Shown here piece after piece: positions 12,120 through 23,060 of a DNA stretch of 64,000 nt. The stretch is from Quillaja saponaria (taxonomy: Eukaryota > Streptophyta > Magnoliopsida > Fabales > Quillajaceae), in NCBI GenBank assembly GCA_029379385.1, contig CM055611.1, forward strand, positions 15,074,062 through 15,138,061. Direction: 5' to 3'. The notes below the pieces were generated by a model. It saw nothing but the letters and a program-made list of their open reading frames with translations. It had not been told where the DNA came from and ran no database searches. The position numbers were made by a program, and so were the translations under genes. Within the stretch, counting starts at the first letter, position 1. Each line of letters begins with the position of its first letter.

Positions 12120-12355
12120 GGAATACATATATATTTGCAGGGAGATTTGTTAGAAACCTGCAAAAATTCCTATTATTCATTTCTTCTAACAATTTGATTA
12201 TTGGTAAGTCACAACATGAATGGAAGCTCTTTCTCCATCATTTATATGCTTTATGGTTGTATTATTTCTAGTCACCCTGTAAGAAATGTCATTATTTTTT
12301 CTTTTATTTTTTTCTAATGAAAAAATGAATGTTCATTTGTCAAGAGTTATACTCT
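12120..12355 (+). repeat. Segmental duplication, first copy, right part (matches 38505-38670)
   Basis: Similarity to the second copy resumes at 'atatatatttgcagggagat' and continues through 'tatttctagtcaccctgtaa' and the poly(A/T)-rich stretch to about 12355. It then ends for good. This places the inserted block precisely between about 4597 and 12120. Confidence 0.82.
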
Positions 12356-12634
12356 AATCTTTAACAATGGTATTAGAGCGTGGAAAATGACCTAGACATT
12401 TGTTAAGTACATTAATTTAAATTATAACACTGCAAAAAAAAAAAAGTAAATCATTTTATTGAAATCATGATCAAGACTTCTATGCACTAACAGATTGCCC
12501 ACACAGCTTCCAATCCCAAAAAAAACAAAGATAAAATATCATTAATACTCATAAAAACAATGTCATACCATGTGACAGTAACATAAGCCAGTTTCAATAG
12601 TGAAGTGAAACTGATTTTCAATTATCAACAATCC
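12356..12634. other. Intergenic spacer before the FMO stop codon
   Basis: AT-rich spacer and the 3' flank of the FMO gene on the minus strand. It includes a TGGTATTAGAGC (12371) that resembles a copia primer binding site, but no LTR is attached. Nothing else was seen. Confidence 0.5.
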
Positions 12635-14871
12635 TCATTTATTGGTATGAGTAAGACCTGCATAGTCTTTTGGTTCATATGGAAAAAGCCACTCTGCAAA
12701 AAGTCCCTTTCTTCTTCTGGGATTACATTTCATGTCTTTACACAACTGGTCATTATACCAGATTTTAGACATAAGAATACATGACGTCCAAAATTTTTTC
12801 CCAGCATACTTCTTCATGTGATCCTCCCACATTCCGACTTCCTTTTCCATCTCTTTTATACTAGGCAATTCAATTTTCCCATCCAGGAAGTGTGCTAGCC
12901 ATTGGCATCTAATCTCAGCGGAAAACAAATTTGATAGACTCTTGGAATATCCTATTATTGCTAGCTGTGGAATTTGAGGATGAATTATCTGCCTGCATTA
13001 TTTTGTAAGGAAAACAATTAGTAAAAATTATAGATAGCATACCAAATTAGTGTAACACATCCACATGCACAAGTCCATCGAGTTTCTCTGAATTTAACTA
13101 AGAAAACTGACCTGTAGAGAGGAAATATTTTTGAAGTTTCTGATCCATTAATGTATTCTTGGAAGGTTGAAGATTTGAACATGCATTTAAGTTTTTGGTC
13201 ACCCTTGTATCCTGTGGCAAGAATTACAAGATCTGTTTTTAAAGGCTGAGCTTCTCCATCAATTATGAGACCTTCTTTCCAGAACCTAAATTTTTGTGCT
13301 TTCTTCATGATGATGCTTCCTTCTTCCACTTTGTCATAAAAGTTTTCAGGAAGTATTCCAATTGTACATGCAGAGATGTCTTCTAGAAAGCTCTGTTCAG
13401 GTACAACTCCATACTTTCTCAATGGGAGTTTCCACTTGAGATAATTTTCAATAAATTTTGAAATTCCCCATCTCTGAAAATGTAGAGTGGCATCATGAAG
13501 ATAATCTCAGATTATCAAATATAAATAAACAAATATTGGATGAATTAGATTTTACCAAGGGCGAACATAAACTGGCCACCAGGCTTAATAGGATGGATTC
13601 TCCAGGCTTATGTATTAAAAGGTCCGAAAAGTGATTAAGGTAAAGCAATCCGAGATTAATGCCCCCAATACTGAAACTTGGTAGGAACCAATGAGCAGTC
13701 CTCTGAATCAAGATACAAGGATACTTGGCTCCTAATAAAAAGGGAAAGAGAAAAGAGATATCAATTTTAGCTTTGTATGAACAAAAAGTGGGTGGGTTTT
13801 AGTTCTATTATAAATATTCAGAATTAGAGATTGATGTTTTATTTGAAGGATACATATTCTTTATTAGTTGTGATTTTCTTACCATTGGCATTTGCACATT
13901 CTGCTACTATGTCCACAGCAGACTTTTGTGAGCCTATGACAGTAACTCTTCTCCCTTTGATCAATTTTGCAGCACTTTCATTGTTCATAGCAGAGTACTC
14001 CATAGAGTGCATAACCTTGCCTTCAAACACTTCTGGGCCTTCATCAGGAGGGAACTCAGGAATCATTGGAAAACCACTAAATCTTCCAATGGCAAGTACC
14101 ACAAACTCAACTTGATATACCTGAAACACATGACAAATCATCTTTTAATCAGTAGTAGTATTTCATGAACCGGGAAAAAAAAAAAAAAAAAACACCAAAT
14201 TATGTCTTTAGCCAACTATGTTTCATATCTGCAACCCAGTTGTTTGTTAAGGGCACCAGACTTAAACCCATAAAAGTTTGTAAAAGACACCGACCCTAAC
14301 TAGTTTTGGAGTTGAGACTCGAGTGGAGTTGTATGATGATGCGTAGCCAATAAAATTGAATCAAAATCGGATTTTACTTTTCAGATGAAGTTATAAAAGC
14401 TGACCAAATTATTACAAGTTATGAAGTACTTGCCTCTGTGGAGCAATTCTTGGTGTCCTGCACTGCAATGTGCCATTTCCCTTTAGAGCCAAAAGGTCTT
14501 CCATTGCCACCCCACAAATCCCATGACTCCATTTCTTCAAAAGACTCACCAATATAATCTATATTAATGACTGTGGAGTTGAATTTTATATATGGGACAA
14601 GAGAAAAGTGATCAGCATAGGATTTCACATATGCAAGAACTTGCTGGTTGCTTGGATGCTCCTCATTTATTGAAGAAGGCCATGGAAAATCTGAAAATTG
14701 GTAACTTTCTCTGGGATTTTGGAGCTTGGTAGACTCCAGAGTTTGTCTCCAAATTCCTCCAATGTCTTCTTGAGCTTCAAAGACAATTGGATGAAAACCT
14801 TTTTCTAGAGTATATTTACAGGCAAGAAGGCCACTGATTCCTGCACCAATGATTGCCACCCTTCTATCCAT
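12635..14871 (-). CDS. Flavin-containing monooxygenase, complete, 5 exons, 523 aa
   Basis: Exons: 14871-14434, 14120-13883, 13731-13556, 13473-13112, 12992-12635, all in phase, with TAA at the end. The product is a plant FMO that uses FAD and NADPH to oxygenate soft nucleophiles. Visible motifs are the FAD-binding GAGISG (residues 9-14), the FMO signature [11 protein letters not shown] (178-188), the second nucleotide-binding site [10 protein letters not shown] (205-214, with the Gly pattern relaxed as in other plant members) and ATGY (370-373). The length is normal for the family. Introns 2-4 have GT donors, but intron 1 starts with GC (AG|GCAAGT at 14433). It resembles the plant 'FMO1-like' group, to which the N-hydroxypipecolate-forming Arabidopsis FMO1 is related, but the exact substrate cannot be told. 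The start is the first ATG, placing the GAGISG loop at the usual distance from the N-terminus. Confidence 0.93.
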
Positions 14872-14905
14872 TTGGATTTTAGCTTTGATGTGTGAAATAT
14901 TTGAG

Positions 14906-14913
14906 TATTTATA
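14906..14913 (-). promoter_or_regulatory. Candidate TATA box of the FMO gene
   Basis: On the minus strand TATAAATA lies 35 bases upstream of the FMO ATG at 14871. If used in the normal way, transcription would start only about 5-15 bases before the ATG, giving a very short leader. This is motif-based only. Confidence 0.45.
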
Positions 14914-15283
14914 AAGAACAACCCAGAAATATCACTTCGATCGGCCTTTTGTACAAGCATTATTACTTTAGTGCTATTTGCTTTGTTTCACTAGCTTTTA
15001 TTGGTTTGTACTATATCAAGGCAAACTTCCAAATCAAATCATCAATTTTTTATCAATAATATTAATTATTTTCTTCATTTGAATAAAGAAATTTCAAAAT
15101 TATTAGCAAAAATTATTTTGACTTGTTGAAATAACGGTCCCCTAAAAAGAGAAAAAAATAAAATAAAATACTTGAAAGCTTAAAAAGAAAAATTAAGGGA
15201 AAAATGAAAATAAACGTGACGTTACAATAATTATTACATTTATTTCTAATATTTTATGAATAATATTTCTATTTGAATTTATT
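14914..15283. other. FMO upstream region, AT-rich
   Basis: About 370 bases of AT-rich sequence upstream of the FMO gene, with A-rich runs near 15150-15200. No gene or repeat was recognised. It presumably holds promoter elements. Confidence 0.5.
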
Positions 15284-15916
15284 GATATTATATCTCTAAT
15301 TAAGGCTTGGTTTGGTAATATTCTTTTGAATGATGCTTACGCTTATGATGGTGCAATTGAGCATGATGTAAACCATAGGATTAAGGCAGGGTGGGTGAAG
15401 TGGCGGAGTGCTTCGGGAGTTTTATGTGATCCTAAAATCCCGAATAGATTGAAAGGGAAATTTTATAAGTCGGCAGTGAGACCAGCTATGTTGTATGGTA
15501 CCGAATGTTGGGCAGTTAAGAAGCAACATTCGCATAAGATGGGAGTAGCCGAAATGAGAATGTTAAGATGGATGACAGGACATACAAGAAATGATAGAAT
15601 AAGAAATGAGGAGATTCGTAGGAAGGTGGAAGTAGCACCTATTGAGGAGAAAATGAGGGAGAATCGTCTACGTTGGTTTGGACACATCCAACGTCGGCCA
15701 ATGGACGCAGTAGTTAAGCAAGGTGACATGGTCTAGGTGCCAGGTGTTAGACGGGGAAAGGGGAGACCGAAACTTACATGGGGGACAGTCATCGAGAAAG
15801 ATATGGCTGTACTAGGAATTAATGAAAATCTTGTCTTGGATCGATGCGAATGGAGGAAAAGGATTCATATAGCCGACCCCAACTAGTTTGGGATTTTAAG
15901 GCTTAGTTGAGTTGAG
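15284..15916 (+). mobile_element. RTE-type non-LTR retrotransposon, 5'-truncated 3' end
   Basis: The open frame from about 15340 to 15736, which continues past one stop to about 15890, encodes the C-terminal end of a plant LINE reverse transcriptase. Visible segments are DVNHRIKAGWVKWRSASGVL, KFYKSAVRPAMLYGTECWAV, VAEMRMLRWMTGHTRNDRIR and RLRWFGHIQRR, then GRPKLTWG and IADPN. The 3' end is a short repeat tail (GTTGA units at 15906-15920), as in RTE elements. The 11-base TTGAATTTATT occurs at 15273 and 15917 and may be the target-site duplication. One stop (15734) breaks the frame. The 5' two thirds, including the endonuclease and most of RT, are missing. Confidence 0.85.
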
Positions 15917-15921
15917 TTGAA

Positions 15922-18900
15922 TTTATTAATTAATATAGCAGGTTAATTATCTTTCTTTTTATTATCAATAACTATTATAATCAATTTAAATATTTAGAGC
16001 AGTTTTACAATAAATTTATCAAACATTAATTTGTGGCTTTTACTTATTGAGAGCATGTTTTGTATTATTTTATTAAACACTACTGTAGTAAATTTATAAA
16101 GTAGCTCTAAGAGAGTCATGAGAGCACAAAACCTTTCAAAAAGACATATCATTACCAAACCAAACCTAAATCTAACATGCACAACCATTAGTTTTCCTCC
16201 TTTACACCATTTCTCCTTATCTAGAAACTTTACCCACAAAAATGAAATTATTGTATTGAAGAATCATAGCTAACTTTCCATTAATATTTTATTTTATTTT
16301 AAAAATTTATGACTTTCATTCTTTCAAGAAAGGAAGAAAATAATTGCAAAATTGAATGGGTGCATTTGAAAGCAGATTTCTGCTCTCCTAAGTTTAAAAG
16401 ACTAATATTACTATAATTTTTAATAAAATTTCGTATTTATCTTTTTTTAATTAATGCAGTATGTTAATTATCTTTTTTTTATTATCAATATCTATTATAG
16501 TCAATTTAAATCTTTGGAGCAGCTTTACAATAAATTTATCAAACACTAATTTGTGGCTTCTACTTATTGAGAGTATGTTTTGTATTATTTTACCAAATAC
16601 TACTACTGTAACTTTTTAATGTAGTTCTAAGAGAGTCATGAGAGCACAAAACCTCCCAAAAAGACATAACATTACCAAACCAAGCCTAAATCTAACATGC
16701 ACAACCATTAGTTTTCCTCCTTTACACCATTTCTCCTTATCTAGAAACTTTACTAGCAAAAATGAAATTATTGTATTAAAGAATCATAGCTAACTTTCCA
16801 TTAATATTTTATTTTATTTTAAAAACTTATGATTTTCATTCTTTCAAGAAAGGAAGAAAACAATTGCAAAATTGAATGGGTGCATTTAAAAACAAGTTTC
16901 TGCTCTCATAAGTTTAAATGACTAATATAACTATAACTTTTAAAGAAATTTTGTATTTATCATTTTTTTAATTAATATAGTAGGTTAATTATCTCTCTTT
17001 TTATTATCAATATCTATTATAGTCAATTTAAATCTTTGGAGCAGCTTTATAATAAATTTATCAAACACTAATTTGTGACTTTTACTTATTGAGAGCAGGG
17101 TTTGTATTATTTTACTAAATACTAATGCTATAACTTTTTAAAGTAGATATAAGAGACTCATAAGAGCACAAAATCTCTCAAAAAGACATAACATTACCAA
17201 ACCAAGCCTAAATCTAACATACACAACCATTAGTTTTCCTCCTTTACACCATTTCTCCTTATCCAGAAACTTTACCCATAGAAATGAAATTATTGTATTA
17301 AAGAATCATAGCTAACTTTCCATTAATATTTTATTTTATTTTAAAAACTTATGATTTTCATTCTTTCAAGAAAGGAATAAATTAATTACTAAACTAAAGC
17401 GGTGCATATAAAAGCAAGTTTCTGCTCTTATAAGTTTAAAAGACTAATCTAACCATAACTTTTAATGAAATTTCTTATTTATCATTTTATTAATTAATGC
17501 AGTATGTTAATTATCTCTCTTTTTATTATCAATATCTATTACAATCAATTTAAATCTTTGGAGTAGCTTTATAATAAATTTATCAAACACCAATTTATGG
17601 CTTCTACATATTGAGAATATGTTTTGTATTATTTTACCAAATACTACTACTGTAACTTTTTAGTGTAGTTCTAAGAGAGTTATGAGAGCACAAAACCTCC
17701 CAAAAAGACATAACATTACCAAACCAAGCCTAAATCTAACATGCACAACCATTAGTTTTCCTCCTTTACACCATTTCTCCCTATCTAGAAACTTTACCCA
17801 CAAAAATGAAATTATTGTATTAAAGAATCATAGCTAACTTTCCATTAATATTTTATTTTAAAAACTTATGATTTTCATTCTTTTAAGAAAGGAAGAAAAT
17901 AATTGCAAAATTGAATGGGTGCATTTAAAAGCAGGTTTCTACTCTTATAAGTTTAAAAGACTAATATAACCATAACTTTTACTGAAATTTTGTATTTATC
18001 ATTTTTTAATTACTGCAGTAGTTTAATTATCTCTTTTTTTATTATCAATATTTATTATAGTCAATTTAAATCTTTGGAGCAACTTTACAATAAATTTATC
18101 AAACACTTAATTTGTGGCTTCTACTTATTGAGAGTATGTTTTGTATTATTTTCTTAAATACTACTGCTGTAACTTTTTAAAGTAGCTATAAGAGAGTCAT
18201 GAGAGCACAAAACTTCTCAAAAAGACATAACATTACCAAACCAAGCCTAAATCTAACATTCACAACCATTAGTTTTCCTCCTTTACACCATTTCTCCTTA
18301 TCTAGATACTTTACCCACAAAAATGAAATTATTGTATTATAGAATCATAGCTAACTTTCCATTAATTTTTATTTTATTTTATTTTAAAAACTTATGATTT
18401 TCATTCTTTCAAGAAAGGAAGAAAATAATTGCAAAACTAAAGTAGTGCATATAAAAGCAAGTTTTTGCTCTTATAAGTTTAAAAGACTAATATAACCATA
18501 ACTTTTAATGAAATTTCTTATTTAAATATTTGGAGCAGCTTTACAATAAATTTATCAAACACTAATTTGTGGCTTCTACTTAGGTTTTGTATTATTTTAC
18601 CAAATACTAATACTGTAACTTTTTAATGTAGTTCTAAGAGAGTCATGAGAGCACAAAACCTCTCAAAAAGACATCACATTACCAAACCAAGCCTAAATCT
18701 AACATGCACAACCATTAGTTTTCCTCCTTTACACCATTTCTCCTTATCTAGAAACTTTACCCGCACAAATGAAATTATTGTATTAAAGAATCATAGCTAA
18801 CTTTCCATTAATATTTTATTTTATTTTAAAAACTTATGATTTTCATTCTTTCAAGAAAGGAAGAAAACAATTGCAAAATTGAATGGGTGCATTTAAAAAC

Positions 18901-19409
18901 AAGTTTATGCTCTCATAAGTTTAAAAGACTAATCTAACTATAAGTTTTAAAGAAATTTCGTATTTATCAATTTTTAATTACTAGCAGTAGTTTAATTATC
19001 TATCTTTTTATTATTAATATCTATTATAGTCAATTTAAATCTTTGGAGCAAGCTTTATAATAAATTCATCAAACACTAATTTGTGACTTTTACTTATTGA
19101 GAGCAAGTTTTGTATTATTTTACTAAATACAACTGCTGTAACTTTTTAAAGTGGCTCTAAGAGAGTCATGAGAGCACAAAACCTCTCAAAAAAGCATAAC
19201 ATTACCAAACCAAACCTAAATCTAACATTCGCAGCCATTAGTTTTCCTGATTTACACCATTTCTCCTTATCTAGATACTTTACCCACAAAAATGAAATTC
19301 TTGTACTATAGAATCATAGCTAACTTTCCATTAATATTTTATTTTATTTTAAAAACTTATGATTTTCATTCTTTCAAGAAAGGAACAAAATAATTGCAAA
19401 ACTGAATTC
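15922..19409. repeat. Tandem array, seven copies of a ~520-bp unit, with A/B alternation
   Basis: The anchor 'tttacaccatttctcc' (copy 4 'ctccctatc' follows) occurs at 16201, 16721, 17243, 17765, 18282, 18728 and 19251. Spacings are 520, 522, 522, 517, 446 and 523 bases. Copy 6 has lost about 70 bases near 18515. Copies 2, 4 and 6 share 'tgtagttctaagagag' and 'gaatgggtgcattta'. Copies 1, 3, 5 and 7 share 'aaagtag/gg' before 'taagag', and 3 and 5 share 'gtgcatataaaagcaagttt'. The array is therefore built from a dimer of about 1040 bases. It has no coding capacity and starts right after the RTE tail. It looks like a minisatellite or young satellite that grew by unequal exchange. Confidence 0.93.
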
Positions 19410-20003
19410 TTAATTACTATCTCATGTTAACCAAACGAAATTTTCAAATTTGTTTTTGAAACATAAATTCAAGAAAAAGAAATGTAGACTTTATTGTTGC
19501 AACAATTATTACATTCATATTTAGGAGTCAATTTTATTATAGCTATTATTTTTATTTTTATTATTATATATTTAATTAAATCAATTAACCCACTGTCACT
19601 TGCCAATGATGTATTAACAAATTATCTACTTATGTGTGATTATTTTCTCTATAATTGAGTTGTTTCTCTATTTTAATTAGTGGGTTTTTTTAAAATTTAT
19701 TGATTTCTTAATTGAGCCACAGTAAATATATGAGTGATTTAAATATTATGTATGTTAACAAATAAAATCTAGCAGTCACTTTTCTTAGTTTACCATTGGA
19801 TAAAGATATGAAATGAACATATAGGCTGGGTTTATGGTAACTCTCACTCTTCCCATTTAAACTGAGTAGATTAAAATTTCACTCAAGTTAGAAGTCAAGT
19901 GATAAAAAATTATATATACCCTATTAAAAATATGGGGTTCAATTGGTCGAATATGTGAAGAATGTTTAACCTCCTTAAGGTATAGATGACTTTTAACTAC
20001 TTT
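19410..20003. other. AT-rich spacer after the tandem array
   Basis: Single-copy-looking AT-rich DNA with short runs of A and T. I saw no gene, element end or repeat unit of the array in it. Confidence 0.5.
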
Positions 20004-23000
20004 TGTTATAACCCGAGTTTTAAGACAATTTGTAAATCTATGTTGTAAATAAACAAATTTATTAAATAAGTAACAGTGTAATTGAACATGATGTCACTTG
20101 TCACAACACGATAATAGGAAGAAATTTTTTTTGTAATTGAACATGAACATTAAATGGTCGTGATTAAGTAGGTGATAATTTTTCGTAAAATAAATTAAAA
20201 ATTTATAACCTTAATGAGTAATAGAAAGAAAATTTTAATTTATGAAATGGTGTTGATTGGTGAGACAAATAAGTATATAAAACAAAGTAGTGAAAATACA
20301 TATATAATTTAAAAGTAAATTTCCACCTTAAATTAGAAAATAAAAAAAATAAAAATATTTGACTACATGTTTCTTTCACTTCTTACTCTAGGCGTCCCTT
20401 TCTTCTTTTCTTTTGGTGAACCAACTCTCTCTCACTTTCCTTTTACCATTCACATCTCCTGCTCTCTAGAAATTTCTCTCCTTCCCTGCCTAGCTAAAAA
20501 TGCCTTTCTCTTTTCCTACTGTGTATGAAACTTCATCAGCCTTGTGAGCTTTCTTCTTTCTCCTTCCAGCCGTAAAGTGTAGTGCATCATCATCCAGCCC
20601 CTGTTTTGCTGCAGTAGTATTAGCAGTTGGAAGACCAGCAACAACTGAATTTTTCCTTGTCATATAGCTTGGTTCCTTCTTATATTTGAGTCGTGGATGG
20701 GTTGGAATTATTTACTAGCAGTAGTAGCAGCCGCTAACCTTTTGATCAGCCATTACAATCTCTTTGTCGTGCCCTGTTTCATGTCTTTTGTGGCTGAGTT
20801 CGTGTAAGTTCTTCTCATAACTCAAAGTTGAGCTCCTCCTTCCCTGCTAGCCGTGGGTGTGTGAGTCAAGGGCAGCCCGTATGACAGCTAACCAACCGCC
20901 CCTTTTGCTTCTTGATGGTAATTTTCCTTCAACTCATGCCCTTAATTTCTTTGATTTCCTTGGTTACTTGATGACTTAGATTTAAGGATTGAAGTGATTA
21001 GTAGTGTTGGATTACTGAAATGTATTAAGTAAATTGGGGTCTATATATATAGACATACATACATATTAAGGGAGATAATTTATGCACCCAATATGTTTGA
21101 TAAAAAGTCTACAAGAAAACTAGCTATAACTTTTTAATTGAAACTTGGTAAATCTAAGTCTTGATGGTTAATTGTTATTAAAAAAATTTGAATAAAAAGT
21201 TCATAACAAGAGCAAAGGGTTGGCTGATGTGTTGAGCTAAGGAAGTTAATGGAAGTGAGTAATAGTATGAATAAAGTGAGAGTTAAGTGGTTTTGAAGGG
21301 GGTGCAGGGGATAGATTCCGTAGGTAACAGAAATTCAATATTTCGAGTGTCTTCGGGGTAAAATTAAATTAAGAGTTCAAAAGATAAAATGTAGCTTATA
21401 GTCTTGAAATATTTTCTACAAAATTTCGTAGCTTGGTTCCAAATATATTGTGAGTTATAGCTATTAGACTATGGCTAGGTCAGGCAGGATTCGTAGTGCC
21501 CTGTTTTTGGTTCATGTAAGAAATTGAGTGGGTTCATTACATATTTTAGGAAAAGTTTCTAAATAATAAAGATATATATACATGTCTATTAATAAACCCA
21601 ATAAACGGAATCGAATTTCATTTTTCCTAGAGAAATTTATATTCAATTAACTAAGATAAAGTCAAATCTGTCAAAAATCCTGCGTGTTGCAGAATTTGAT
21701 GCAGCTTCAAACAATAAACTGTATTGATATACAAATCTAAAAATTACAAATGATATACCATTATAAATCTATATGTGTCTAGTATTTTATAAATCTTACG
21801 AAACTGGATTCGGAATTTCCTAGAGAAAGATATGACCGTTAAAGTGGACACTGGTCCAAACCCTAAATTTGGACATTTTCAACATTTCTAACTCACTGGG
21901 TGCTTTCTATCTTTTCTAATGGTTCCTCCTACCCTATGCTTTGTCAAGATATTTAAAATGCCTCTCCATTATTAACTTTATTACCTAAAGTCTAATTCAT
22001 ATTAATTGACATATAATAGCTTAAAAGAAAACTTACATAAAGAAACCTATATAAGTTTAGTAATTAAAAGCATATAATAATAACGTTTATAAACTAAGTA
22101 TTATTTGGGAATATGAATTTCAGTTCTGGATTCTAATATGGACTAGATAAGACTCATGGACGCAAGTGTAAATGGCGAGTGGAATAAATACGGGTGAGTG
22201 GTTAATTGCTGTCTTTAGGGGCTAGATTAATATATGTAATTATATGTTTATTTGAATATACGTGACATATGAAAGTAAGCAAGTAGAGTATCTCAGTAAT
22301 TTATTTTGATTATGTTTGTTTGATATTGGTTGCTTTGTTTGATATTGATTGTGGTTGATAAGGGCGAACAAAGTGAGGTTTTTATGAAAAATGATTTTTA
22401 TCTCCAAAATTAAAAATTCAAGTGCACTTAGAATTTTCTAATTTAAAATCATAAGAAAAATTTCTGATTCTGATAATTTTTTTTTTTAAATGGAGCCCCG
22501 GTGGGATGGATTGTGTATGGAGATCAATTTTTTGTGTGGACGCATAATGCCCTGTAAGGGGTGATAATGTTGTGTGGGGCTAGGTCACTCGTTGGTCTTT
22601 TGATTGCTTTGTGTGATATTATTGCTCTGATTAATTTGTGATCATGTGTTTTGTGTAAATTGTGAATTTATGACGGTTATAATATAAAAGTGTGATGTGA
22701 ATTAAGGTATAAACAATATTACATGAGGTTATTATATATGTTATGTGTTTGTGTTGGGTGATGCTAGTACCATTTGGGTACGATTTTCCACTCACGGAGT
22801 TCGTAGGATTCATCCCTCTCATGGATAATATTTTTTTTCCAGGAATCCAATATATGACGTCGTTGAGTTTGTTGACCTACCAATAGAGTAGTGCAAGACA
22901 TTTTTCCAGGATCTCCAACTTGAATTTAAGGATAAAAGTTGCAGTCACACTAGAAAGGTGGAATGTTTAATTTTGTATGATGTAATAGTCTAGATAATTG

Positions 23001-23060
23001 TCCTCGTGTCATTGTGTGGAATTAGGAATACATATATGTTGTATTTTGGGGCATGTTATA
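20004..23060 (+). mobile_element. Probable long solo LTR of a gypsy element
   Basis: The stretch begins with TGTTATAACCCGAG, like the LTR starts at 4597 and 27661. It is non-coding for 3 kb. It contains a pyrimidine-rich leader-like region (20380-20480), a section near 21340 ('ttcgagtgtcttcggggtaa') similar to 6340 in the other long LTR ('ttcgagtactttttggactg'), and GT-rich sequence with 'ggagccccggtgggatgg' near 22490. It ends in 'ttttggggcatgttata'. No internal gag/pol is attached, hence solo LTR. The ends are not confirmed by a target-site duplication. Confidence 0.5.

Noticed and set aside
12366..12385. TGGTATTAGAGC, like a copia primer binding site
   Set aside because: No LTR lies on its upstream side; that side is the end of the V-ATPase G duplication. 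It is probably chance or an isolated remnant.
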